Below are positions 1 to 12,200 of a stretch of DNA of 64,000 nt, in pieces; within the stretch, counting starts at the first letter, position 1, and every line of letters begins with the position of its first letter. Under the pieces are notes generated by a model. It saw only the letters and a list, made by a program, of their open reading frames with translations, was not told the origin of the DNA and searched no databases. Both the position numbers and the translations under genes were made by a program. The stretch comes from Acanthaster planci (lineage: Eukaryota; Echinodermata; Asteroidea; Valvatida; Acanthasteridae), in assembly GCF_001949145.1 (NCBI RefSeq), contig NW_019091478.1:302341-366340 (forward strand). Direction: 5' to 3'.

Positions 1-136
1 ATCACGAATTCGTAAATATCAAGCTTGTGCACCGGAAATAACACCGAAGACTAATGAACTCTACTAACTTTATTGTTTCGTTTTGCCGATTAGATAACTT
101 ACGGAGTGTCCAAAGAGGACAGGGCGCGTGGTTTCC

Positions 137-280
137 ATGGAGAAGGGGGAGGAGTTCCGCTTGACGGTGGAGGATGACGCCAAGTGGTTAGAGTGGGCGC
201 AGAGACAATTCGCTGCCATTGCTGGTAACGACCGGCTCATCGACTGGCAAGAGTTCAAATCTGCCCTCAAAGTCAAAAAG
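137..280 (+). CDS. NOX5: NOX5 exon 1: start and first, degenerate EF-hand
   Basis: Residues 1-48, ending in phase 0 at a GTGAGG donor. It holds the acidic start MEKGEEF, then a Trp-rich helix and a weak calcium loop around AGNDRLIDWQEF, the counterpart of the noncanonical first EF-hand of vertebrate NOX5. No pyrimidine-rich acceptor in frame lies between the upstream stop (95-97) and the ATG, so this is probably the real first coding exon. Confidence 0.9.
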
Positions 281-3200
281 GTGAGGTTTGTGGAGCAATA
301 AGCCTCGAGCTGGACCAAGAGAGGGCGCAATTTTCTAGCAACGGAGGCTCCTTTGGTCGGAACTGAACTTCGCTGGTTCACCAAAAACTATGAAATGCAC
401 GCGTTACGGTCGTATCGCCTCCAATAAAAGTCAACACTCCCAACAAACATGGCTGTTTTCACCCGACGAGGGGGTGCTTCTGCTCGAGACGGATAAAGGA
501 GAGACACCGGGAAGTTTAGAATGTCATGAGACAAAGCGGGAAGGAAGGGGAGCTCAGTCTTAAACTTATCGATTTTTGTTGTCTTCAAAATGTGTATTTT
601 CTGCCAGGGGAATCGTAAAAAATCATGTTAAAGAAAAGAGAGCAAAGAATCAAGTAGAAAATTAGATATCTTTCAAAGCAAAGCAACAGGGAGGGTATCA
701 AAGTCTTCAAAAGGTGTTAAACAAAAATGGACATGATTAAGTTTCGCGTAAAAATGCGGTATGATCACGCGTGGTAATTTCTGTTTTTTACAACATTTAT
801 TTATATCTTTGGAGTGTTGTATTACACACCCTTGTGAGTTTAACTAGTATCATTTTGACTGGAGCATTTTCTTCGAAAGGATTGGCGGATTTCTTACTTG
901 GGGGATTAATTACTCATTTTTATCGGCTTTACTCTGTATTGGATGTTAGCTTTACAGCGCCCCTGAACAGTTAATGCCTGTCTTTTTAGAACACACCACA
1001 TGCTTTCCTCTACGGCGATTTTTTAAGGCCCTTTTACAAGATCACCCGTAACGGCCCCGAGTGCCGTTTTCATAATATTGCCCATGCGGCCTCAAGGTTG
1101 TTCTTTTGCCAAGAGTATCGTCCGGAGACCGCCGAGCGCGCTGATGGTGCCACCCGGGGAGGACGAGTACTAACGCCCGGGGAAGTCGTTTCGGTAACGA
1201 CTCGCTCGACTCGATCTGCGTCGCGCTGATCGCCACGAGCCAGGAAACAGACACACCGTAATTGTCAAGCTTTCATTCCCGGTGTGACTTACAAACCAAA
1301 TTACGAGGGTTTCTAGCTCTCTCCCCCGTACCGATTAGGTTCAATTATCATACCACATGGTGCTCCTATAAGCCTTTCGTTGATTGATTTTCGAAGTTAG
1401 CCGTTGGTATTATTTGTGTTGTTTTTTGAAGGGCTCAAACATCAAATTTAGCTATTTATGATTCCTTTGGGGTCAATTAATTCAGTTACTGAAAGGCACA
1501 ATCGGGAGCGACTGAGTGTAGACAATAAGCCTTTTGCGAGTTAAATTTGAATAAAATCTGGTACACTGAGTTCTTTAAATTCACGTGAACATAACAATTG
1601 GAATTCTGCATACTAAAGCCACTGTTGCTATACTTCGTGATTCAGGCAAGCTTTTCCTTAGTTACATAAGAGACGCCTTGCACTGTTCTCAATGGATAAG
1701 AACGGCACAAAGGAACCAGTTCCCTACAAATCTATCTAAACTAATAAATCTGCAGAAAAAAGCCGTTCGAATTATCACAAATTCGCCTTGTAGGGCCCAC
1801 AGGCAACCCCTGCTACGTGAGCTCAAATATTTAAGTATTACAAACTTAAACAAATATCAACAAGCGTTATTTATGTACAAGTTTAAAAATAATTTGATGT
1901 CCGTAACAGATCCAAACATGTTTGTATTTAACCTTGGCTTGCATAAATACAACACTCGTTCGTCAACCAAACTTCATTTTCAGATACCGCAACACAGAAC
2001 TTCTGCCTATCAATTTAACATTAAATACGCTGGTCCCAAACTTTGGAATACTCTACCATCCTCACTAAGATTTTCAAGATCATATACCATCTTTAAGCGG
2101 CAACTAAAGATCTTTCTCATGTAAAGCAATATAATTTTCATTGCCAAACTGACTACTTCTGATCATATTCGTAGCCATGAAAATTAACTTATCCTTTTCT
2201 TTTCATAGTCCATCTTCAACAATTACTCTATAATTGCTTAGAGCTACAATGATTTGTTGTTTCTTATATTAATATGTATGTATGTTTTGTTTAAGGGCAT
2301 GCCTAACACAAGCTTTGCTTTTAAGGTGTTGCCACCTCTTCTGGCATATACATGTCTTTTAGACTTGTCTTATTATTATTATTTCTGCCACGGGAGGAAA
2401 TAAATGTGTGTGTGATTGATTGATTGATTGATTGATTGAGTCCATTCCAGAGATGGTGGTCGCTATGCAAAAGCTTGCCCCGAATCGCGAGGTATAGCAA
2501 CAGTGTCTTTAGTCTGGGGATTTCAAATTGTTACGTTTCTATGCAATCAGATAACACAGGGTACCAGATTTTATTTAAATTTAACTCGCAAGTGGTTTAT
2601 TCTATTTAGCCAATTTGAATATTCTGCCATTCCCAATACAAGAATTTGCACAGAGCAAAAGGTATTTCCACAGCATCCTTGATCGGAAGTTGGCATACGG
2701 TAAAGTTAAGCTCTTCTCAAGTGCAAATGTTTCTCTCATTCATGTCCAACTTCCTGATTAAACTTTTCCTTTGCTAACACTTTTGGACAAAGCCTTCTCC
2801 AAAGATGGTACATCAGCGAAGCACAATTGTTTTCAGTGTTAGGTGGCATTTCGCTTTCTAAAGAATAAGCAATTTAATATTAAGCAGCTTATTCCGAATC
2901 CTTCCTTTTTGTCAGCAGAACAGGGTCAGAAATTATAAAACTCTTAACTCATAAGTGGTATCTCTATTAGTTTCTCTCCATTAACATGGTCGCTTTTTTC
3001 TTGACAGGAATTTTTCGCCAAGCGCTTTTTCGCGCTCTTCGATGCAGACAACAGCGGTACGATTAGCCTAGACGAGTTAATGGACGGGCTGCGCATGCTT
3101 ACACACGGTGAACCGGCGGAGAAGCTCCGCTTCCTGTTCAACGTGTATGATGTCGATGGTGGGTCAAAGTTCAACCTTGCCCTCACCTTTCACGTTACCC

Positions 3201-6200
3201 GTCATGCTCTTCATTTCCTTTCCATCTCGATACTCATGAGATTTACATGTTTTTTCGCTATTCTCTTCCCCAATAGCAATTTTATCATACAAAATGTTCA
3301 AATGGAAACACAAGTGCTCCATAGCGATTCGACATCTGTTGGAATTTTTCCACAAATATTTGAGCCATTATTATTGAATACCGCTCAATAAAATTATATT
3401 TAAATCCCAAATTAATTGGCTTTGTCGGCAAAAATGAATTGAGAACTAGCTCAACGAAAAAGTGGCACATTCCCAAAATTTCTGAAGTAGAGACAGGCGA
3501 GCGAAAAATATACTGCTTAATGATGAGTACCTATACCGGATGATGTTTACTCACTGCGTCTTTTCGGCGCCATTTTCTACTTAGTTTCGTGAAATTCATT
3601 AAGCTCTGTGTGTTCAGCTGTGTTTAGCAAGAGATGGATATTGTCTGAGTAGCTTATATCCATTGCCGAATTACCTTACACGTTGTGGTTTTGCATACCC
3701 TCGTGTTTATGTTGAACCACACGTTTCGTACAAGCTATACTGGAGACAATACTCATTATTTGACAATACAAATACCGTATGGTCGAGCGTGAAAATTGCC
3801 TTCCAGGCTTTTTATTCAATCAATTAATCCCTTTTTGAGGCGATGATTTGCGCGGAAGGAGTTTGCGACACGAACTCGATGTCTTTGTCGACAAAGGCCC
3901 TCACGTGATCTTTCATGTAGTCGTACCTGGCCACATGGCGGGAGGAGGGGGAACTGATGATACCGGGTCATCTTGGAGATTTCCATGCAGTGCCTCACGG
4001 GTTTCTAGAGGTCACACTCCATGGAGTTGTCCAGGAAGATGCTTTGCAGGGTCAGATAAAGTGCTCTGTGAGGGGCCCCGGGTATCAGTATTTGGTGGGC
4101 CCTACTCGGCTTTAATTAAACACCATTTCATAGTGCTTGATAAGCGCCCCGGAGCTCCGCATGTCGCGTTGATTCTAAGCTTACTATGTACGAGCCAGTT
4201 TGAAGATTTTCTCTGAATCGGCAATTCATAATTTTTGTATGTTTACATTTCATGGCTTTTTCGCAGTCCCTTGATTTACAGTATATGTAGTCCATAGGCA
4301 CAGAACTTACTCTACCTATCAGATAATCCCGCCTCAATATTATGTCAGATGTCCTAGGGCAGGTGCAGGTGCGGATTCAGGAGAGCGGGGGTCGAAATCC
4401 CCCTCTGCTCTGCGACAAAAATGTGAAAAATGGGGAAAATAATAAAAAGTAACCAAAGTTATACGAGAATAACCTCCCCATCAAAAAAGTGTACAGAGGT
4501 AAATGCACCAAAATACTATTGTAAAAAAATGTACTTGTTTGTCATGTAATGTTTCATCATCGTTTCTGCTTGTTTGGAAAAACGAGACATTACGAAAAAT
4601 CTCCAGCCTTACAAATCAACGTTCCCAAAAAGGTAATTACAGAATACAGATTGTGTACGTCTGCGCCGAGATAAAGTTTATTGTGCTGGGCTGTGCCTGT
4701 TCTTTGGCCTGTAGGCAGCGGTCAGATCGATCACGAGGAGTTACGGACCGTCCTAGAGTCTTGCATGGAAGAAAGTGCCTTACAGCTGAGTTCCAGCGTC
4801 TTGGATGAGCTGACAGATGCCTTGTTCGAAGCCGCCGATGAAGATGGCAGCGGTGCCATCTCCTTCGATGAGCTCCGAAGAGAGCTGGAAAAGTACCCGG
4901 ACGTGATGGAGAACATGACAATCGGGTAGAAATGTGTCTTTAATTTGGTTTATAAGAACTTCATGACTTATGACTGACTCTTTGTGATGAGCAGTCTTGT
5001 TTTGCAAAACTAGAGCTTTGAAATTGAGAGGGGGCTTCTAATCAAATATTGGAGCCCTCTTTGACTGTCCAACTCCATATGAACGCCATTACTACGATGA
5101 TACATACTCATATGCGCATGTTTAAACTTGACGTATACGTTCAAATATAAGCCACAACACCCTATTGGTCGAAGAGCAATATATTGCGCTCACGCCGCTT
5201 GTTCACAAGCGTGGTACCATAGCAGTAATGACCTCTGATTCTGGTCGCCAAATTAGTCAGTACTGACTGTATTGTTCTTCGTGAATTACAGTGCTGCTGG
5301 CTGGTTGAAACCACCCGAGGACCAGCCCAAGACGCGCATGCGTATGCCCCGCTACCTGACCCTCCGCTACATCAACAACAACCTGCGCAAAGTCATCTTC
5401 GTTATAGCCTACTGCCTGCTCAACGCCGCTCTATTCACGGAAGCGGCGCACAGGTTTGCCTCCAACGGGGCCAACTGGTGCATCGTCATCGGTAGGTGTC
5501 TGTTCCTGGCCGGGCCGGGGGTGTGGTGGGGTCTTTCTTGTTATTGTTTCTGTTTTTTTTATACCTTTAACAGACTCCACCTGCAGGGTTTGAAAGTCTC
5601 CTAAGGAAAGGGCGGCTTCCATGTTTGAAGTTTTGGAGGGTGTTGTACTTGTAGGAGGCCGCTCTAATTTAACAAAAACGGAGAAATCGCCACAAATTAA
5701 AAAAAGATGCAGTGTACCCTGTCGCGACACGTGTACCTTGTTTAGCCCAGTGAACGAATAAAATGTGTCTGGTCCGCGACTCAACAGAGCGACAGGGTAT
5801 TTTAGGAGTCCCTTCTCTCTTCACAAGAAAGGCGTCCTTGTCACTTAGACGGCGCTTCAAAAGACACTGCAGACAGTGACAAATTGTGAGAAAGTTCAGG
5901 TTGACAGGCACAGTTTAAAGGCAATCCTGCCTCAACGAAGAAGCAGACTCCTTTTAAAGGACTAATTATCTCTTTTTTCTCTGTTCCCGACCAGCCCGCG
6001 GCTGTGGTCAGTGTCTGAATCTCAACGGTTCCCTGATCCTGGTCCTGATGTTGCGGCAGACGTTGACATACGTCCGCTCCACCCGCCTGGCCCGCTTCCT
6101 GCCCATTGACCAGCACATCATCTTCCACAAGACGGTGGGGCTGATCATCGCGGCGCTCAGCCTCGTCCACTCTCTCGCTCACGTGGGGAATGCAGGTGAG

Positions 6201-9200
6201 ATCACACAGTTTGGAAGGCGCCATTTTGGAAGAGGGCAAAATGAGTTTTCCTTCATTCATCCCATCCGTTGGTTACTCCTCTTCATTATTCAAACGTGCA
6301 CGTTTCTTAAAGAAGTACCGATATTGAACTACCAGTGAACGTTCAGTCAGGTGGACACATCTTGACATTTTACCACGGACCACTATCGAGTTTTACCTTG
6401 GGCATTGATTAGAGTTGGGCGTCATACAACACTGGAATTTGCGCTTTCCATCCCTAAGAACACTCAAACCCAAGATGTTTTTTTTAACCCTAACACCCCT
6501 CAGTCCTCCAACAGGTGAAGGATTGAGGAGGGTTCGGGTTAATAAGTCCTACCTCTGGGAATGCAGACGAAATCATTTCAATGCCAAAAAGTTTGAAATG
6601 TACTGAACGCAACCAGTCTTTGAGAACGCGTTCAAAGAAATGCCTTTGCATCACTTGCTTCACATCCAGTCTTGAATTCTCAATCTCCAACTTCTCAGTT
6701 TCCAATACTAAGCTGCGCGAGCAAACTCCACAAACTCCCCCCCCTCCATGGAGTTGCTCTAATGACCCCATTTCTCAGTGGTTTGTGCCTGAAAGCAGCC
6801 CACGTAAAACCCTGAATAATTGTAGAGAATTAAAGGCAACATTATTGTCGTCAAGATACACCCTGTGGCACCCATTCCACTAAAGGTTAAACTCTAACCA
6901 AGTGTGACCTTTGTTCTTCCCACGCATTCATTTACGGCAGTGTGCGTGTTTCGAATGGCGTAAAACATCGCAGAAAAAAGATCAACCCAAAGTATCTGGG
7001 TGGTGCCAATTCTCGTCTGACTTTCTCACGATTCGTGTCTACAAAATATCTGTCGGCTGGTGCCCTTTGGGTGCAATGTACAAACTCGTTCCCCTGCTGG
7101 ATCCTAAATTATAACGGGATATTACACCGGTCGACAGGCGCATATAAGTACACCCACTTAAGGAATTAGTTGGAATTTTCTGGAATTATGACCTCAGTGG
7201 GACCTCAGGCTCAAGCAGAGATTACGGTAAAACTATTTGTCAATTATAGGATGTAGTTTTATAAAAATATTTAACCTTAGCATTTCTTCAGTCTCTGTAG
7301 AAAAATGGTGCTAAATTTCAGTAATGATTACTGAGGAACAAAACTTGTCACTGTTAATTTTTTTTTTAATTCTGTAAAAATTCACCACGAACGAAGTGAC
7401 TCCGATTTGAAACTATCTTCAGTAAAGGGACTAGGGTCTGAAATTTGATTAGTTTTGTACCTGTTGTCGAACCAGTAATCATCACCAGCCCATCGGGTCC
7501 TCTCCCAAACAACACCGCCTGGGAGGTACTCTTCACTCAACCCCACCTGACCCCTCTGGGACTGGTCAAGCACAGCGCCTTTTTGACTGGCTGGCTGCTG
7601 GACATCATTCTTGTCGTCATGGTCATCTGCTCCTTACCCTTTGTCCGGAGGTCCGGTAACTTTCAGGTGAGTGGACAGTGACTGCGCATTCCAGGGGAAT
7701 GATTGGTCGAGCAGGGCTAATGTACTTTAGGCAGTTCTATCCATATCGTTTGCGTCCCCCAGGAACGTACTTTACCACGGCACCCACTTTTCCAGTCTTT
7801 TATTTGACGGTGAAGGTGTTTTTTTCGTGTTGTAGTCACCAATATCAGTTGAAGAAGGCTTTCCTTAGAGTATTTTGGATGATTACTTCAAAATATATAG
7901 TGCACGGTGCTGATTTAACGAAGCAGCTTAATTCTTAAGTAAATCTTGACGGAATTTGTTCGAGATTCTTAAGATTTGAGCACGAACAAATGAGCAAAAA
8001 CTTTATCTTGTGGATAAATATTGGATAGCCGTGATTAAACTAGAGTCAGAGACTAGAAATTCCATGTTTTATTCCTATATTCCTATATATAATTCCATAT
8101 AGACAAAAATTGAATCTGCAAAGTGTTTGTTCTCAAAATTATCTAGCATCGGCAATTACATCCAACCAAACCAAGGAGTCGGTCGTCCCAAGGTCGTCCT
8201 ACGCATCTTTAGTGCGTGGCATTTTCCCTCTCTCGCGCTTGCTGTGAATATTCCAATTCTCACAAGACTGCATTATTAGCGAGGGCCTCTCGTGGCTCGC
8301 CGATTCGTGCTTGAGCTGATAGCAGTTAGCCATGAACAAGTCCTGGGGAATCACCCCCTTGTGACCTGGGTGTTGATTAAGCCGTTCGGCTTGATCAACA
8401 CTGGCCAAATTGAATGTTTTCCCCGAGACCCCTGTGAACACATGAAGCCTTGCTTTACCAGCGTCGAAATCATCTAAGAAGGTGTCTCATATGGCAAAGA
8501 CGCATTCTCAGCCGCTGTAGAGCAAACTATTGTCCGCTCTGCGTTAATATTTCGTAGCAGCAAAATACTAAATGACGGCATTTGTTGGGGTTACCGTATG
8601 GCAAACATTATCAAGCCTAAGCAAGCGATCGTGACTACACAATAATTAATTTTTCAGTGAATACTCATCGGTGAATTTATACCATGTGCTCATAACATGT
8701 ATGACGCGCGATATGCGTGATACATCATACGATGTAATTATGAAAGTGAAGGAAATTGTGTAGGTCTTGAAAAGAATAAATAATTTGCAGCGCCCTTCAG
8801 ATTCATTATGTAAAAATAAACATTGCATTTTGTGTTGAATTCTCTCATGATACAGGCACGTGAGGCATATGCTAAAGAATTGCTTGCACGTAAAACGTCA
8901 AGAATTTGTCACATATGTTTCTGATGCATAGTTCTGAGACGATTCGAAGATTCATTTACGGATTTGTAAAACACAATTCATTTCAGAAAATTACCACATA
9001 TGTTCTAGTGTGAATCTGTGTCACGTGATCAATTTGAAAATTTAGACCAATCTGGGCCAATGAGTGAAATCTGGTTGCACTGTGGCTTTGTGCCTTGCGT
9101 TGGGTTTATGTCAGAGTCACTATCTAGACGCCCCTCGTTAGGTCCATTGTCCTCGTCTAAATGGCCTGACAAAGACGAATTATGACGGGGGAACTGCGGC

Positions 9201-12200
9201 AGGAAATGAAGACCACCCCCCTTCTCAATCGACGTCTGGTTTTTGCCAGCGATGATCCGTAAGATCCCGCGCTGTTATCGGAGGCGATTTCCGACCTTCA
9301 GTGCCAACCAGGTGTGCCTTTGATCTGACCTAAACAAGCTATTCGGGTACGCTTCCTCGATATTGATTAAAAAGTCATTTCGATTCAGACAATTGAGAGA
9401 TGCATTAACGGGGTTCAAAGTTCAAGGTAATTTCCTGCCGAAAGAGGGCGTTGTGCTACAATCCTTTGCAACGTTCCCAGAAATATCATGGTAAAAATAA
9501 AGGTGTCAGGCCCATTCTTGTACAATACGCCAAGTTTGACCAAGAACGGGGCGACATGATGTTCTATTACGCTGCCATGTAACGCGCACGCGCTTAAGAG
9601 ATCACGCGTACGCAAAGGCGTCCACGAGGTTCCAAGTTGTTCCTGCGTTATGTCACCTCTAGTTCTACTTATGGTCTCTATCCGGTTCGTAAGTGTGACG
9701 TCACTTCAGTTTAAACCACGCCCACTGCACATGTACTGCACATAGAGTTACACGCATTTCTCACCGTTGCATGGAACCATGGAACCAGAAGTTAACACTC
9801 AACTTCAGCAATCGTCCAATGGGAGCCTGCAAATCGTGGCGCATCCACCCTTTGACGAAGTCACTTACGAATCGGATGGACGTTCCTGAGTTTTTTTTTT
9901 TCACGTGACGTAACATGACGGGCAAAAGCATTTCAGGAAGCGTACCGTGTCCCTGGAGGAGCGTGCATTGTCTAGTTTGTGTATTTCTATTGGCAGTTTC
10001 ATGTAACCTAGCCTAATGGTGAGAGACTTCGAAGGCGCGTGCGTTTCCGCGCACGTGTAAATACGGGCGATTCACAATAGTGCGCCTCCAAGAGTTTGCA
10101 AAGTATTGACCAATCACAACGCGCGAAATCTGTCGACCCCTTCCTAGTGTGCATTGAGTCAACAGATTTCGGGCATTGTGATTGGCCAACGCGTTGCAAA
10201 CTCTTGGAGGCGCACTATTGTGAAACGCCTGCATTGAATGCTGACCATCAAAAGATGAACTTGATGTCATTAATTTGGTCTCTTGGCTGCAGGTGTTTTA
10301 CTGGACACACCTCATGTACATCTTCTTCTGGGTCTTGCTCCTGATGCACGGCCCAAGGTTCTGGTACTGGTTCATCATACCCGGCATCATCTTCATTCTG
10401 GAGCGGATCAGCCAGCTGCGGCTGGTGAGGCAGGCCCAGTTCGGCAAGATGTACGTGGAGAAAGCCGAGCTGATGCCCTCTGGGGTAAGAGAGAGAGAGA
10501 GATAAAAAACGATGCTCATAGTTCTCTCACCCTTCTTCCGCTGTGTTGTGTTTGCTCCTCCGGCAAGACCGTCGGGAGCTATCTCGTAGACTTCGTTAGC
10601 TTGACTGACCAGTTCGTGTTGACCTCGGACAGCGTGATGACAAGATCAATAACATCATTCCGCTGACGATTCCAGGCTGACCAGTCGCTCAGTCGCGAGG
10701 GCGAGATCCACAAACCAATCCACGTATGCGTATTACGAAACCTCAACGCTGTCATCAGCTAATTTTGCTGTCTTGCAGTGTTTATGCGTGTTGCGAAAAC
10801 CCCTGACCACTCGAGAAATGATTTATGTTTACTATTTACTTCCGTAAACGTTGACTTCTGTACGCGTTGACCAGTGGAGTAAATCTGTGCTGGGATTTGG
10901 GGGATAGGGAAAGGTGTGTGTGTGTGTGGGGGGGATTAACGCCCGCTACGTTGATACTGAGTTTTGAATTCTTCATGTCTTGGTAGGAGCGTTTTGGCCA
11001 TCATAAGTCCCAGAATATTCCTAAATACTAATTTTTAGCTGACTGACAACAAAACACCCCACAAATTTAGGTATTTATACTGAAATTTAAAAACAAGGTG
11101 CCGTTTAAAGTTTTCACCTTAACTTTTTGAATAAAATTATGTCACAAGTCACAAACATTAAAATTTCCCAAACTCCAAAACCGAATTAAAATGCCTCATT
11201 CATCGATGTAATATGCACATAGCACACGCATCATATACAGTGAATTCCTTCAAGACATGCACGGTCTTAGGTTAATTACACTGCGGCGTCAGCTCGAGGC
11301 TTAATGCAACAATTAATCACAAACTATGGAGCTGCATGACGTCACTCACGTCAACGAGCACAAAATAATCAACGGTGATTCATGACGAAGGTTGAGACCT
11401 AGGACCTATACATTATCGTCAGGTAAACGCGCCGATTACTCCAATCCCTGCTGTGACGTCATAGACGGGTGAAACGTATCCTCTCCGGGAAATTTCTTCC
11501 AACAACTTCGAATACAGTTTGACTTGTAAACTACATGCAGCAAGCGTGGGCAATGCAGTTTCGAATAACGTCATTCTGAAACCAAATCTGTTCATCCAAG
11601 CGCGAGCCTCTTATCGCGGGGACGGATCAAGCTGGCAGGAAACGGGGTGGTGGTGATGGGTGTACTGAAGGGATGTCCGTCTAAGGGAATCCACCGGAAA
11701 TCGATGTAATTGTTTAACTATAGATGGATAGATGGACGTCGCAATCCTCGTCCAGGATTGTTTTTATCCTTTTTTGGGGGTAGGCCTACTAATTTACCGT
11801 CATTTCTCTGGTAGTTCAATTTAGTGTGCAGCTGAACCCTCCAAAGCCCCCCTCTAAATCGGCCTCTGTAGCAAGTCAATGATTTGTTATTGTATGATGT
11901 TTTATTTCTGACAATCCCTATTTTAACTTCTTACACATTCTTACTTCTTACACATGCTAGTTAGACGAGAACGTGGACTCGGTTTTAACAGGATTTCATA
12001 CCTAACCGCATTCCAATGTTTGAATTGGAATAATTTCGAAGTAAACAAAAAGTACAGAACCAATTGACCTGTGAACATTAAAAAGATGATTTTATTATGA
12101 CTTAAAATTGCTCCTACAGTAAGCCGTAAGAGGTAACACGGTATAGATATCGTGAAAAACAAAATCTGAAAACTTACATGTAGAAAGTGAAGAGATGTTG

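Larger units (their letters stand above)
281..3007 (+). other. NOX5 intron 1 (2.7 kb)
   Basis: It contains a dispersed-repeat copy (305-489) directly after the donor and the nested LINE/inverted-repeat element (1585-2555). A GC-rich patch at about 1050-1255 has no protein similarity I can recognise. I see nothing else in 490-1584 or 2556-3007. Confidence 0.8.
7667..10292 (+). other. NOX5 intron 6 (2.6 kb)
   Basis: It contains a 15-bp-stem hairpin (8370-8401) and the large palindromic element (10065-10230). Nothing else recognised. Confidence 0.7.

Noticed and set aside
1585-1730. N-terminal part of the LINE ORF as LINE protein
   Set aside because: This segment matches the noncoding element at 38946-39133, so it belongs to the host repeat; only residues from about 1731 on are LINE-derived.
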